Positions 41,157 through 51,356 are shown, numbered from the stretch's first letter. The stretch: DNA of 64,000 nucleotides from Aestuariivita sp049276915 (GCF_049276915.1 NZ_JBASXK010000011.1:1-64000); one strand, 5' to 3'. A program made the numbers and translations. The notes: a model not told the origin generated them from the sequence alone.

Positions 41157-42530
41157 TCAGCAGTTCGGTACATTGACCGCCAACCCCCCAAGCGAGGTTT
41201 CCTTGTATTTCTCACTCATGTCCACGCCGGTCTGGCGCATGGTTTCGATACAGGCGTCCAGCGGCACAAGATGCGTGCCATCACCGCGCATCGACAGGCT
41301 GGCTGCGGAAACCGCCTTGATCGCGCCCAGCCCGTTGCGCTCGATGCAGGGCACCTGCACCAGTCCGGCCACCGGATCGCAGGTCATGCCCAGATGATGC
41401 TCGAGCGCGATCTCGGCCGCGTTCTCGACCTGTTCGGGCGTGCCGCCCAGAACCGCACAGAGCCCCGCCGCCGCCATCGCCGCCGCCGAGCCGACTTCGG
41501 CCTGGCACCCCGCCTCGGCCCCCGATATCGAGGCGTTGTACTTGACCAGCCCGCCAATGGCCGCCGCGGTCAGCAGGAAATCCTCGACATGGGCCCGCGA
41601 CGCGCCCGGCACATGATCCAGATAATAGCGCAGCACCGCAGGCACCACGCCCGCCGCGCCATTGGTCGGCGCGGTGACCACCTGCCCACCTGCGGCGTTC
41701 TCCTCGTTCACCGCCATGGCATAGACGCTCATCCAGTCATTGATCGTATGCGGGGCGGTCAGGTTCATGCCGCGCTCTGCCTGCAAGGCATCGTGGATGC
41801 CCTTGGCGCGGCGCTTCACCTTGAGCCCACCGGGCAGGACGCCGTCCGTGCTCAGCCCCCGGTCGATACAGTCGTTCATCACTTCCCAAAGCCGCGCGGT
41901 GCCTTTGGCAAGGTTCTCGGATCCGCCGCGCGCGATCTCGTTGGCGCGCTTCATGGCTGCCACCGATTTGCCCGAACTGCGCGCCATCTCCAGCATCTCG
42001 GCTGCCGATTTGAACGGATAGGGCACAGGCGCGCCCTCATCGGTATCCTTGCCCGCGGCCAGTTCTTCCTCGGTCATGACAAAGCCACCGCCGATGGAGT
42101 AAAACACCTGGCGCAGCGTGACATCGCCCTGCGCATCCGTGGCCATCAGGATCATGCCGTTGGCATGACCGGGCAGGGGGTGGTCATAGTCAAAGATGAG
42201 ATCGGTTTTCGGATCAAACGCCAGATCGCCCAAACCCTCGGGCGACACCGTTTTCGAGGCATGAATCCCCTCTAGGGCGCGCTCGGCCGCCTCGACGTCA
42301 TAGGTGTCGGGCAGGAACCCGGCCAGCCCCAGGATGGTGGCGCGATCCGTGGCATGGCCGACCCCGGTAAAGGCCAGTGAGCCATGCAGCGATGCACGCA
42401 CTCCGGAAAAGTGAAACGGCGAGGCGCGCATCATGTCCAGAAACCGTCCCGCCGCCACCATCGGCCCCATGGTATGTGACGAGGACGGGCCAATGCCCAC
42501 TTTGAACATCTCAAATACAGACAGAAACAT
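41157..42530 (-). CDS. sdaA: L-serine ammonia-lyase (iron-sulfur type)
   Basis: The enzyme deaminates serine to pyruvate. The 457-residue single-chain form has an N-terminal beta domain (MFLSVFEMFKVGIGPSSSHT) and a C-terminal alpha domain whose cysteines bind a 4Fe-4S cluster (GCQAEVGSA, MTCDPVAGLVQVPCIERN and the last-residue Cys, NVPNC). The C-terminal Cys fits the known tail-in-mouth inhibition. The ATG at 42530 follows the stop of the glutathione transferase gene by one base; an overlapping GTG at 42542 is possible. Confidence 0.96.
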   Translation of the reverse strand: MFLSVFEMFKVGIGPSSSHTMGPMVAAGRFLDMMRASPFHFSGVRASLHGSLAFTGVGHATDRATILGLAGFLPDTYDVEAAERALEGIHASKTVSPEGLGDLAFDPKTDLIFDYDHPLPGHANGMILMATDAQGDVTLRQVFYSIGGGFVMTEEELAAGKDTDEGAPVPYPFKSAAEMLEMARSSGKSVAAMKRANEIARGGSENLAKGTARLWEVMNDCIDRGLSTDGVLPGGLKVKRRAKGIHDALQAERGMNLTAPHTINDWMSVYAMAVNEENAAGGQVVTAPTNGAAGVVPAVLRYYLDHVPGASRAHVEDFLLTAAAIGGLVKYNASISGAEAGCQAEVGSAAAMAAAGLCAVLGGTPEQVENAAEIALEHHLGMTCDPVAGLVQVPCIERNGLGAIKAVSAASLSMRGDGTHLVPLDACIETMRQTGVDMSEKYKETSLGGLAVNVPNC

Positions 42531-42531
42531 C

Positions 42532-43233
42532 TCAGGTGGCACTCCCTTCGGGTGGGTGCGGATGGCGCGGAGCAGTGAAAGGGGTCACGCCCAATCCTTC
42601 CGCCTCTCTTGCAGCCTGCACCGCAGGACGCTGCTCCAGACGCAACAGACATGCCTGTAGATGTGGTGTTCCGGCCAGCGAAAACCAGCTGCGGTCCGTC
42701 TCCGTCGGATAAAGCGCCAGCCAGCGCAGGCAGCAGGCCAGATAAACCTCAAGGATCGAAGGCACCGCCCCGCCAAGCCATGCAGGCTGGCTGGCGAAAA
42801 GCTCGTCCAGAATGGCCAGATGTCCGGTAATGCGCCCCCGAAGCACGCCGCGCATGGCGTCCTGACGGGCGGTGTCGGTGCCTGCGTAAAGATGCGGGTA
42901 GAAGGTCATCCGCAGATCCGCATGCAGGGTGTTGGACACAAAGAACAGCCATTTCAGCAGCGCCCCCCGGTCCGGGTGATCCGGCGCAGGCGCCATCTGT
43001 CCATGGCGGTCCGCCAGCCACAGCAGGATCGCGCCGGTCTCGAAGATCGCGCCATGCTCGGTCTCCAGCACCGGAATCAGACCGTTCGGGTTGAGCGCCA
43101 GATATTCCGGCGCGCGCTGCGCGTCCCGGCGTCGGTCCACCAGGGCGGTGCGATAGGGCACGCCCATCTCTTCCAGCGCCAACCGGATGATCAGCGAGGC
43201 ATTGTCAGGGGCATAGTGCAGAACATAGCTCAT
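42532..43233 (-). CDS. Glutathione S-transferase family protein
   Basis: The 233-residue protein has the GST N-terminal thioredoxin fold (MSYVLHYAPDNASLIIRLAL, with the cis-proline region NPNGLIPVLE and the glutathione-binding ETGAILLWLAD) and a helical C-terminal domain. It ends in a proline-rich tail. It is cotranscribed with sdaA, which starts next to its stop codon. The substrate is unknown. Confidence 0.92.
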   Translation of the reverse strand: MSYVLHYAPDNASLIIRLALEEMGVPYRTALVDRRRDAQRAPEYLALNPNGLIPVLETEHGAIFETGAILLWLADRHGQMAPAPDHPDRGALLKWLFFVSNTLHADLRMTFYPHLYAGTDTARQDAMRGVLRGRITGHLAILDELFASQPAWLGGAVPSILEVYLACCLRWLALYPTETDRSWFSLAGTPHLQACLLRLEQRPAVQAAREAEGLGVTPFTAPRHPHPPEGSAT

Positions 43234-43472
43234 ATCGCTGATCTACCGGCTTTTGCGGCCCCGCGCAGAGGTCAAAAGCGACCTTGCGCGCACAATTGCG
43301 GTTTTGTCGGTACAAAGCGGATCAGACCTTGGGGCCTTGCACGGCAAAGCAGCGCGATCCCTGCCCGGTTCAGGGCCGCGTCGCACAGGTCCATGGGCAT
43401 TCAAGCCATTTCGACCCTCGCCAGCCCAGTCCAACCGTCCTATAACATACCTGACCATCTGGAGGCTGCCAC

Positions 43473-44261
43473 ATGACCGGAGAACTTTCCCCAATCGACA
43501 AGGCCAAATTCGTGGCCGCCAAACGCGCTGCTGATTTCGTCGAAGACGGCATGCGCGTCGGACTTGGCACCGGCTCCACCGCCGCATGGCTGGTGCGTTG
43601 TCTGGGCGAGCTGGTGCGCGACGAGGGGCTGAAGTTCAAGGGCATTCCCACCTCGACCCGCACCGCCGAACTGGCGCGGGATGTGGGCATCGAGGTGATC
43701 TCGCTGGACGAGGCGCGCTGGCTCGATATCACCATCGACGGCGCGGATGAATTTGACGGAGACCTGAACCTGATCAAGGGCGGCGGCGGCGCGTTGTTGC
43801 AGGAAAAGATCGTGGCGACCGCTTCGGACCGCATGGTGGTGATCGCGGATGTCGGCAAAGAGGTCGAAACCCTCGGTGCCTTTCCCCTCCCGGTCGAGGT
43901 CATTCCCTTTGGCTGGCAAACCACCCAGGCGCTGATCGAAGAAACCCTGATCTCGATGGATGTGATGGGCCGTCAGGCGAGCCTGCGCATGAATGGCGAT
44001 GCGCCCTTCATGACCGACGAGGGCAACCATATTCTTGATCTCCACCTCAACCGCATCGGCAATCCGCGCCAGCTGGCACTGGTGATCAACCAGATGCCTG
44101 GCGTGGTCGAAAACGGGCTGTTCATCGACATCTGCGACACGGTGGTGATCGGCTATGGCGATGGCCGCGTGGAAATCCGCGATATCAACGAAGGCACGAT
44201 CGAAACCGACCGTCTGGACTTTGTCGAAAACGACAACCTGTTCACCGACCTCGCCGAATAG
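43473..44261 (+). CDS. rpiA: Ribose-5-phosphate isomerase A
   Basis: RpiA interconverts ribose-5-phosphate and ribulose-5-phosphate. The 262-residue protein has GLGTGSTA (phosphate binding), IDGADEFD and the catalytic KGGGGALLQEK region. GGAGG precedes the start. It follows a 239-base gap with no recognisable gene and precedes a transporter and gor. Confidence 0.97.
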   Translation: MTGELSPIDKAKFVAAKRAADFVEDGMRVGLGTGSTAAWLVRCLGELVRDEGLKFKGIPTSTRTAELARDVGIEVISLDEARWLDITIDGADEFDGDLNLIKGGGGALLQEKIVATASDRMVVIADVGKEVETLGAFPLPVEVIPFGWQTTQALIEETLISMDVMGRQASLRMNGDAPFMTDEGNHILDLHLNRIGNPRQLALVINQMPGVVENGLFIDICDTVVIGYGDGRVEIRDINEGTIETDRLDFVENDNLFTDLAE

Positions 44262-44488
44262 GGCTCCGGCACGCATCCTGCCCCATCGGCCCGTGCAATC
44301 CCGCAAAACCTTGTACCCCCCGCATCCTCAGGGGGATGTCTCTTTGGCGCGCGACGGGCAAAACTCGGCACTGAACACAAGATTGACCGGGGTCGCAAAC
44401 CGGCGCGACAGTGGTCGCAATCGACGATTTCCTGTGCCCAGGGTCGAACGGGCAATGGGTGCCCGAACAATGTAACTCGGGGTCAGGA

Positions 44489-45523
44489 ATGGCGGACCAA
44501 TCGTCGCAGCTTTTGTCACTGCAGTCCCGAGCCCTCGAGGGGATCGGCTGCGTGCTCCTGGGGATGGCGTTTTTCGTGGCTCAGGACGGGTTGATGAAAT
44601 CCCTCCTGCTTCTCTATCCCATCTGGATGCTGATCTTTGTGCGCGGTGTCGTGACGGTGCTGGTCCTGATGCCTGCCATTCTCTATCTGGGCCGGCCGCA
44701 TCGTCTGCTGTCACCGCTCTGGCCGCTGCATCTGGCGCGGGCTGCCCTGTTCGCATCCGGCTTCACCCTGTTTTACACCGCCTTTCCCTTCATGGGGCTG
44801 GCCGAGGTCTCGACGATCTTCTTTTCGGCCCCCTTGATGATCGCCTTGCTGGCGTCGTTCTGGCTGGGAGAAAAGATCGGGCCGCACAGGATCGCGGCTC
44901 TGGTGGTCGGCTTTGCAGGGGTGATCATCGCCATGAACCCGGGGGGCGAAACGTTCCAATGGGTCGCTGTGCTGCCGCTGGTATGTGCGGCCACCTATGC
45001 GGTCTCGCAAATCCTGGCACGCAAGATCGGAGACCGGGATACCACGCTGACCACGGCCCTTTACACGGTGGTTCTTGCCGGAATCCTGATCGTTCCTGCG
45101 GGATGGATCGTGAACCAGCTTGTGCCCTTTGGTCCCGAATTCTCTCACCTGCAATGGAATTGGCCGGCGGTGTCCTTCAGCGACGGCCTCTGGCTTGCGC
45201 TTCTGGGAAGCGTCGGGCTGATCGGGTTTGCGCTGCTGTCGCGGGCCTATCAGATCACCAGCGCTAGCCTCGTGGCCCCGTTTGACTATGCCTACCTGCC
45301 GATGGCCACGATCATGGCCTATCTGATCTGGGACGAGGTGCCCGGTGTGAACACGCTGGTCGGCATGGTGCTGATCATCGCCAGCGGGCTCTACCTCGGG
45401 TATCGTGAACTCAAAAGCTCCGGGCGCTCGCGGATCGAGCCGCGCCCCGTGGCTGAATCCGTCGTGGCACCGGGAAACCCCACGGCACCCATGTCCCTTG
45501 GCCCGGATGTGCCAGACCGCTAG
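44489..45523 (+). CDS. EamA/DMT-family transporter
   Basis: The 344-residue protein has ten predicted helices in two EamA repeats and a polar, proline-rich C-terminal tail of about 40 residues. AGGA precedes the start at 44489; a longer frame upstream would add a hydrophilic extension and is not supported. It is unlike the transporter at 40104 in detail. The substrate is unknown. Confidence 0.88.
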   Translation: MADQSSQLLSLQSRALEGIGCVLLGMAFFVAQDGLMKSLLLLYPIWMLIFVRGVVTVLVLMPAILYLGRPHRLLSPLWPLHLARAALFASGFTLFYTAFPFMGLAEVSTIFFSAPLMIALLASFWLGEKIGPHRIAALVVGFAGVIIAMNPGGETFQWVAVLPLVCAATYAVSQILARKIGDRDTTLTTALYTVVLAGILIVPAGWIVNQLVPFGPEFSHLQWNWPAVSFSDGLWLALLGSVGLIGFALLSRAYQITSASLVAPFDYAYLPMATIMAYLIWDEVPGVNTLVGMVLIIASGLYLGYRELKSSGRSRIEPRPVAESVVAPGNPTAPMSLGPDVPDR

Positions 45524-45635
45524 AGGGTATCGGCGCAGCTGTGCCCGCAGCCTGATCCGCATCATCCGCCCGACCCGTCTGGCAATCCGCGTCGCCTTAT
45601 GAAATAGAACGCACGGACCAGATCAGGGGGCGATC

Positions 45636-47096
45636 ATGAATTTTGATTACGACCTTTTCGTTATCGGCGGCGGCTCCGGCGGAGTACGTGCAGCGCGGGT
45701 GGCGGCAGGCGAGGCCGGTGCCAAGGTCGCGCTGGCCGAAGAGGACCGCTATGGCGGCACCTGCGTGATCCGTGGCTGCGTGCCAAAGAAGCTCATGGTC
45801 TTTGCCTCGGAATTCGCGACCCTGCCCGGTGAGGCCGCCGCCTATGGCTGGGACATGTCGCTGGGCGATTTCGACTGGACCAGATTCTCGGGCCATCTGA
45901 ATGCCGAACTTGACCGCCTTGAAGGCGTCTATCGCAGCCTGCTGAAAAACTCGGGCGTGGATACCTTTGACGCGCGCGCCACGATCCGGGACGCCCATAC
46001 CGTGCAGCTTTCCAGCGGAGAAAGCTTTACGGCCAAACATATTCTCATCGCCACCGGGGGGCACCCGGTGCGCCCCGATATCCCCAATGCCCATCTCGGG
46101 ATCGTGTCGGACGATATCTTCCACCTGCCCAAACTGCCGAAATCGGTGCTGATCATCGGCGGCGGCTATATCGCCTGTGAATTCGCCTGTATTCTCAACG
46201 GCCTTGGTGTTGAGGTGACGCAATACTATCGCGGCGCGCAGATCCTGCGCGGTTTTGACGACCAAGCGCGCGGAATGATTGCCGATCACATGCGCGAAAA
46301 GGGCATCGATCTGCATCTTGGCACCAATATTCTGGAAATGGCCCCCGCTGCTGGTGATCATCACCTCAGTGTCGACGGTCTGGTCCCGGGGGCGGCCATG
46401 GGGGCCAGCGTGCGCGCCAGCGGCGATCTGCTTGCAACAAGCGACCATCATGAAGGTCCGGTCTGGGTCAAGGCCAGCAACGGATCCCAGCAAGTCTTCG
46501 AGACGGTTCTCTTTGCCACCGGGCGCGACCCCAACAGCAGGAACCTCGGGCTGGAAGAGATCGGGATCGAGCTGGGCCGGCGCGGAGAAATCCGGGTAGA
46601 TGAATACAGCCAGACCGCCGTGCCTTCGATCTATGCTATCGGAGATGTGACCAATCGTGTGAACCTCACCCCCGTGGCGATCCGCGAGGGCATGGCCTTT
46701 GTCGAAACCGTCTTCAAGGGCAACCCCACGCCTGTCGATCATGACCTGATTCCAAGCGCGGTCTTCACCCAGCCCGAGATGGGCACGGTGGGGCTGAGCG
46801 AAGAGGATGCCCGCGCGCAGGAACCGGTCGAGATCTATTGCACATCGTTTCGCCCCATGCGCACGGCCTTTGCAGGCCAGCCGGACCGGGTGATGATGAA
46901 ACTCGTGGTCTCGAGGGCCACACGCCGCGTTCTGGGATGTCATATTGTAGCACCCGGTGCCGCCGAAATGATCCAGCTTGCCGGGATTGCGGTCAAGATG
47001 GGCGCGACGAAAGAAGATTTTGACCGGACCGTGGCTGTTCATCCGACCATGTCGGAAGAAATGGTTACCATGCGTTCCCCGACGCGGACCGCTTGA
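45636..47096 (+). CDS. gor: Glutathione-disulfide reductase
   Basis: The 486-residue flavoprotein keeps glutathione reduced with NADPH. It has FAD motif VIGGGSGGVRAAR, redox cysteines GGTCVIRGCVPKK, a central NAD(P)-binding IIGGGYIACEFA, and the C-terminal interface motif HPTMSEE with the catalytic histidine. It contains a short extra segment around residues 240-280 relative to typical Gor. The gene precedes hflK by 72 bases. Confidence 0.95.
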   Translation: MNFDYDLFVIGGGSGGVRAARVAAGEAGAKVALAEEDRYGGTCVIRGCVPKKLMVFASEFATLPGEAAAYGWDMSLGDFDWTRFSGHLNAELDRLEGVYRSLLKNSGVDTFDARATIRDAHTVQLSSGESFTAKHILIATGGHPVRPDIPNAHLGIVSDDIFHLPKLPKSVLIIGGGYIACEFACILNGLGVEVTQYYRGAQILRGFDDQARGMIADHMREKGIDLHLGTNILEMAPAAGDHHLSVDGLVPGAAMGASVRASGDLLATSDHHEGPVWVKASNGSQQVFETVLFATGRDPNSRNLGLEEIGIELGRRGEIRVDEYSQTAVPSIYAIGDVTNRVNLTPVAIREGMAFVETVFKGNPTPVDHDLIPSAVFTQPEMGTVGLSEEDARAQEPVEIYCTSFRPMRTAFAGQPDRVMMKLVVSRATRRVLGCHIVAPGAAEMIQLAGIAVKMGATKEDFDRTVAVHPTMSEEMVTMRSPTRTA

Positions 47097-47168
47097 TATC
47101 CGGTAAAAAACACACAGTTTAGGGATGCACGCCGCTCAGCGGCCATTAGTAACGGGAAAGAGGATAAG

Positions 47169-48335
47169 ATGGCAGGAAACAACGGCGGCCCCTGGGGGGG
47201 CGGCGGTTCCTCCGGCGGAGGGGATGACAATGGTCGGAATGGCCAGAACGGGAGCGGCGGCGGTGGCCGACGCCCACAGGGTGATGGGCCACAGATTCCC
47301 GAAATCGAAGAGCTGATGAAAAAAGGCCAGGAACAGCTGCGCGTCCTTATGGGAGGTCGTGGTGGATCCGGCGAAGGCGGCGGCGGTAAACCCGGTGGCG
47401 GCGGGCCGAAATTCACCCGCGGCACAATCGGTCTGGGTGTGGTCGGCGCGCTTGTCCTGTGGGGGATGGCCAGCTTTTACACGGTTCGTCCCGAAGAACA
47501 GTCCGTCGAGCTTTTCCTGGGTGAATTCTCGGCCATCGGGAATCCCGGCCTGAACTTTGCACCCTGGCCCATCGTCCGTGCCGAGATCGTCCCGGTGACC
47601 CGCGAACAGACCGAAGATATCGGTGTTGGCGGACGCGGATCCGACGCCGGTCTGATGCTGACCGGGGATGAGAACATCGTGGATATCGACTTCCAGGTGG
47701 TGTGGAACATCAACGACCCGGCGCAATTCCTGTTCAACCTGCGCGAACCGCGCCCCACGATCCGGGCGGTGTCGGAATCGGCCATGCGTGAGATCATCGC
47801 GCAATCCGAACTCGCACCGATCCTCAACCGCGACCGCGGATTGATCGCGGGCCGTTTGCAGGACCTGATCCAGTCGACACTGGACAGCTATGACTCGGGC
47901 GTGAGCATTCTGCGTGTGAACTTCGACAAGGCCGACCCGCCGGAATCGGTGATCTCGGCCTTCCGCGACGTTCAGGCTGCCGAACAGGAACGTGACCGTC
48001 TGCAGAACGTGGCGGATGCCTATGCCAACCGGGTTCTCGCCGAAGCACGCGGTGAAGCCGCGCAGCTGCTGGAAGAGGCCGAAGGCTACCGCGCCCGCGT
48101 GGTGAACGAGGCCGAAGGTGAAGCCTCGCGCTTTACGGCCGTTCTGTCGGAATATGTCAAAGCCCCCGAGGTTACGCGCAAGCGTCTGTACCTCGAGACC
48201 ATGGAAGAAGTGCTGGGACGCATCGACAAGATCATCCTGGACGACAATGGCGACGGCAGCTCGCAGGGGATCGTCCCCTATCTGCCGCTCAATGAGCTGC
48301 GCCGCAACACCACCCCGCAGGGAGGGACAAACTGA
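47169..48335 (+). CDS. hflK: Membrane protease regulator HflK
   Basis: HflK and HflC form the membrane complex that surrounds and modulates the FtsH protease. The 388-residue protein has a Gly-rich cytoplasmic N-terminus, one membrane helix (about residues 83-102), and an SPFH/band 7 domain with a coiled coil (AEARGEAAQLLEEAEGYRAR). GAGG precedes the ATG. Its stop overlaps the hflC start (TGATG). Confidence 0.96.
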   Translation: MAGNNGGPWGGGGSSGGGDDNGRNGQNGSGGGGRRPQGDGPQIPEIEELMKKGQEQLRVLMGGRGGSGEGGGGKPGGGGPKFTRGTIGLGVVGALVLWGMASFYTVRPEEQSVELFLGEFSAIGNPGLNFAPWPIVRAEIVPVTREQTEDIGVGGRGSDAGLMLTGDENIVDIDFQVVWNINDPAQFLFNLREPRPTIRAVSESAMREIIAQSELAPILNRDRGLIAGRLQDLIQSTLDSYDSGVSILRVNFDKADPPESVISAFRDVQAAEQERDRLQNVADAYANRVLAEARGEAAQLLEEAEGYRARVVNEAEGEASRFTAVLSEYVKAPEVTRKRLYLETMEEVLGRIDKIILDDNGDGSSQGIVPYLPLNELRRNTTPQGGTN

Positions 48336-49258
48336 TGCGTTATCTTTTGCCGATCGTTGCCCTGACCATCGTGGGCTTGCTGTCCTCGATCTTTATCGTG
48401 GATGAACGTGAAAAGGCGCTGGTGCTGCAGTTTGGTCGCGTCGTTGCCATCAAGGAAGAGCCGGGGCTCAGCTTCAAGATCCCGCTCATTCAGGAGGTCG
48501 TGCGCTATGATGACCGTATCCTGAGCCGGGATGTCGATCCGCTGGAAATCACCCCGCTGGATGACCGCCGCCTCGTGGTCGACGCCTTTGCGCGCTATCG
48601 CATTGTCGATGTGAACCGCTTCCGCGAAGCCACCGGTGCAGCCGGCGACTTTGCCATCGACGTGGCAGGCCAGCGGCTTGACTCGATCCTGCGCTCGCAA
48701 ACACGCGAAGTCCTGGGTTCGGTCACCTCGAACGACATCCTCAGCTCGGACCGGGCCGCCCTGATGGAGCGGATCCGCAACGGTGCCTCTGGGGATGCCA
48801 TCGAACTGGGTCTCGATCTGATCGACGTGCGCCTGAAACGCACCGACCTGCCGGTTGAAAACCTCGAGGCGACATTCGAGCGGATGCGCGCCGAACGGGA
48901 ACGCGAGGCGACAGACGAACGTGCCCGCGGTAACGAAGCCGCCCAAAGGCTGCGGGCCCAGGCCGACCGGACCGTGGTCGAGCTGGTCTCGGACGCGCAG
49001 CGCCAGGCCGAGATCATTCGCGGTGAAGCCGATGCCCGCCGCAACAACATCTTTGCCGAAGCCTTTGGCCGTGACCCGGAATTCTTTGAATTCTACCGGT
49101 CGCTGACCGCCTATAACCGGGCGTTGCAGGGTGGAAACTCGTCGATGGTCATGAGCCCGGATTCCGAGTTCTTCAACTATCTCAAATCCGCCGAAGGGGC
49201 AGGGCGCAGCGCCGTGTCCTCGCAACCTGCACAAACCACGCAGCAGAGCGGCGATTGA
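48335..49258 (+). CDS. hflC: Membrane protease regulator HflC
   Basis: The 307-residue partner of HflK has an N-terminal membrane helix (YLLPIVALTIVGLLSSIFIV), the SPFH domain (FGRVVAIKEEPGLSFKIP) and the conserved FGRDPEFFEFYRSLTAY segment near the C-terminus. It overlaps hflK and the following DUF2065 gene, so the three are translated together. Confidence 0.97.
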   Translation: MRYLLPIVALTIVGLLSSIFIVDEREKALVLQFGRVVAIKEEPGLSFKIPLIQEVVRYDDRILSRDVDPLEITPLDDRRLVVDAFARYRIVDVNRFREATGAAGDFAIDVAGQRLDSILRSQTREVLGSVTSNDILSSDRAALMERIRNGASGDAIELGLDLIDVRLKRTDLPVENLEATFERMRAEREREATDERARGNEAAQRLRAQADRTVVELVSDAQRQAEIIRGEADARRNNIFAEAFGRDPEFFEFYRSLTAYNRALQGGNSSMVMSPDSEFFNYLKSAEGAGRSAVSSQPAQTTQQSGD

Positions 49259-49461
49259 TCTCGCCCATCGCAATACCGTTTCTGGCCCTCGGGCTGGTAC
49301 TGATAGTAGAGGGGCTGGCCTATGTGCTGGCCCCTTCGCTTGTCGAACGCCTGCTTGAAATGCTGCGCCTTCTGCCCGAAGCCGCCCGTCGCCAGATCGG
49401 CGCGCTCTCCATCGTGTTGGGGCTGATTTTGGTCTGGATCGCGTTCTGGCTGGCCGGGTGA
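49255..49461 (+). CDS. DUF2065 small membrane protein
   Basis: The 68-residue protein has two membrane helices and the motif EGLAYVLAPSLVERLLEML typical of DUF2065. It starts with TTG in a TTGA overlap with the hflC stop codon, an unusual start supported by the overlap and the family start. It regularly sits next to hflC. A role with the FtsH-HflKC complex is possible but unproven. Confidence 0.85.
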   Translation: MISPIAIPFLALGLVLIVEGLAYVLAPSLVERLLEMLRLLPEAARRQIGALSIVLGLILVWIAFWLAG

Positions 49462-49779
49462 TCGGCGCTGCGTGTCACCCTGTGACGCTGGCGCAAACGG
49501 GCGGATCCGTGAACCGAGTCCGACTCGCCCCCGCGATCCAACCTGATTTTCTGAAATATTTTCGCACTGATCCGCCGGGTGCTGACCCCCGCTTTTGAGG
49601 CTGTTTCCCGATATGTTTCAAATGCTTGCCACAGTGGGCCGCCAAAGCCTCCATCACGCAGGATTGAACCGGTCACAAGGCTACCCTCTTTGATGTTGAA
49701 CCCATCGCGCCCTACATGCACCATGTACCAGACATGTGGCGCGCCTCACCTGCGCGTCGTGATTTCAAGGAGAATGAGG
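49462..49779. other. 318-base gap before degP
   Basis: No convincing gene was found here. The region must hold the degP promoter and leader; an AAGGAG ribosome binding site lies just before 49780. Short inverted repeats are present (GTGTCACCCTGTGAC near 49472) but no promoter could be assigned with confidence. Confidence 0.4.
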
Positions 49780-51264
49780 ATGAAACCTCGGTCCATGGCA
49801 ATGGCCAAATCCATCCAGACCCAACACCAGCTTTTCGCCATGCGTATGCTATGGCTTGGGCTTCTGACCACAGTGTTCGTGATCGCTCAGACACTGATCG
49901 CACAGGCGCGCCCCGAAAGCCTGGCACCACTGGCCGAGGCTATCAGCCCCTCGGTGGTGAACATCACCACATCCACGGTCGTCGAAGGGCGCACGGGCCC
50001 TCAGGGCATCGTCCCGGACGGTTCTCCGTTCGAGGATTTCTTCCGCGAGTTTCAGGACCGCAACGGGGGCAACGGTGAAAACCGTCCGCGCCGGTCTTCG
50101 GCTCTGGGTTCGGGATTCGTGATTTCCGAAGACGGTTATGTCGTCACCAACAACCACGTCATCGAGGGTGCCGATCAGATCCTGATCGAATTCTTCAACG
50201 GTGACGAACTCGAAGCCGAAGTCGTCGGCACCGACCCCAATACCGATATCGCGCTGCTCAAGGTCTCGGCCGATGGTCCGCTGCCCTTCGTGCCCTTCGG
50301 CGACAGCGACACCGCGCGTGTCGGAGACTGGGTGATTGCCATGGGCAACCCGCTGGGTCAGGGCTTTTCGGTCTCGGCCGGCATCGTGTCGGCGCGCAAC
50401 CGGGCACTGTCGGGCTCGTATGACGACTATATCCAGACCGATGCGGCGATCAACCGGGGCAACTCGGGCGGGCCGCTGTTCAACATGGACGGCGAAGTCA
50501 TCGGCGTGAACACTGCCATCCTCAGCCCCAATGGCGGCTCGATCGGCATCGGCTTTTCCATGGCTTCCAACGTGGTCACCCGCGTGGTGGATCAACTGCG
50601 TGAATTCGGGGAAACCCGCCGGGGCTGGCTGGGTGTGCGCATCCAGGATGTCACACCGGATGTTGCCGAAGCCATGGGTCTTGAATCCGCCTCTGGTGCT
50701 CTGGTCACCGATGTGCCGGACGGTCCCGCCAAGGACGCGGGTCTGGAAGCCGGCGATGTGATCCTGACCTTTGACGGGGTCGATGTCGAAGACACACGCG
50801 GCCTCGTGCGCCAGGTCGGCAATACCGATGTGGGCAAGACCGTGCGTGTGCTGGTGCATCGTGGCGAAGGAACGCAAACCTTCCGCATCACGCTGGGGCG
50901 TCGCGAAGATGCGGAACGCGCTGTGCCTGTCGTCATGGACAACCCCGAAGAGTCCGAGGAACCGATTCAACAGGAAGTCCTTGGCCTGACGATCTCGGTG
51001 ATCACGGATGAGCTGCGCTCGGAACTGGTGCTCCCGGAAGCGACCGAAGGTCTGGTTGTCGTCGATGTGGATGAAACCTCGGAAGCCTTCGAAAAAGGCC
51101 TGCGCGCAGGCGATGTGATCACCGAAGCGGGTCAGCAGAAGGTGATGTCGCTGTCCGAACTCGACGACCGCATCGCCGAGGCCAAAGAGGCGGGCCGAAA
51201 ATCGCTGCTGCTTCTGGTGCGCCGCGGTGGTGATCCACGCTTTGTGGCGCTGGGGCTGGAGTAA
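49780..51264 (+). CDS. degP: Periplasmic serine protease/chaperone, DegP/Do family
   Basis: The 494-residue protein degrades or refolds damaged envelope proteins. An N-terminal signal or anchor (RMLWLGLLTTVFVIAQTLIA) precedes a trypsin-like domain with triad motifs NNHVIEG (His), NTDIALLK (Asp) and GNSGGPLF (Ser), followed by two PDZ domains (about residues 280-370 and 395-490). The second starts TISVITDELR. The start at 49780 has AAGGAG. It follows the hflKC cluster, a natural membrane quality-control set, and ends at a strong terminator. Confidence 0.96.
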   Translation: MKPRSMAMAKSIQTQHQLFAMRMLWLGLLTTVFVIAQTLIAQARPESLAPLAEAISPSVVNITTSTVVEGRTGPQGIVPDGSPFEDFFREFQDRNGGNGENRPRRSSALGSGFVISEDGYVVTNNHVIEGADQILIEFFNGDELEAEVVGTDPNTDIALLKVSADGPLPFVPFGDSDTARVGDWVIAMGNPLGQGFSVSAGIVSARNRALSGSYDDYIQTDAAINRGNSGGPLFNMDGEVIGVNTAILSPNGGSIGIGFSMASNVVTRVVDQLREFGETRRGWLGVRIQDVTPDVAEAMGLESASGALVTDVPDGPAKDAGLEAGDVILTFDGVDVEDTRGLVRQVGNTDVGKTVRVLVHRGEGTQTFRITLGRREDAERAVPVVMDNPEESEEPIQQEVLGLTISVITDELRSELVLPEATEGLVVVDVDETSEAFEKGLRAGDVITEAGQQKVMSLSELDDRIAEAKEAGRKSLLLLVRRGGDPRFVALGLE

Positions 51265-51296
51265 ACCGGCAGCTTGACCAGGCCGGGCATGATACA

Positions 51297-51327
51297 AAAC
51301 GCCCCCGGATATCCGGGGGCGTTTTTT
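51297..51327. terminator. Strong bidirectional terminator
   Basis: GCCCCCGGAT/ATCCGGGGGC is a perfect 20-base palindrome (51301-51320) extended by AAAAC and GTTTT on either side and followed by TTTTTT. It separates the convergent degP and lipoprotein genes. Confidence 0.93.
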
Positions 51328-51356
51328 CGTGCCAAACCCTGCGGTTGGCCGGTCCG

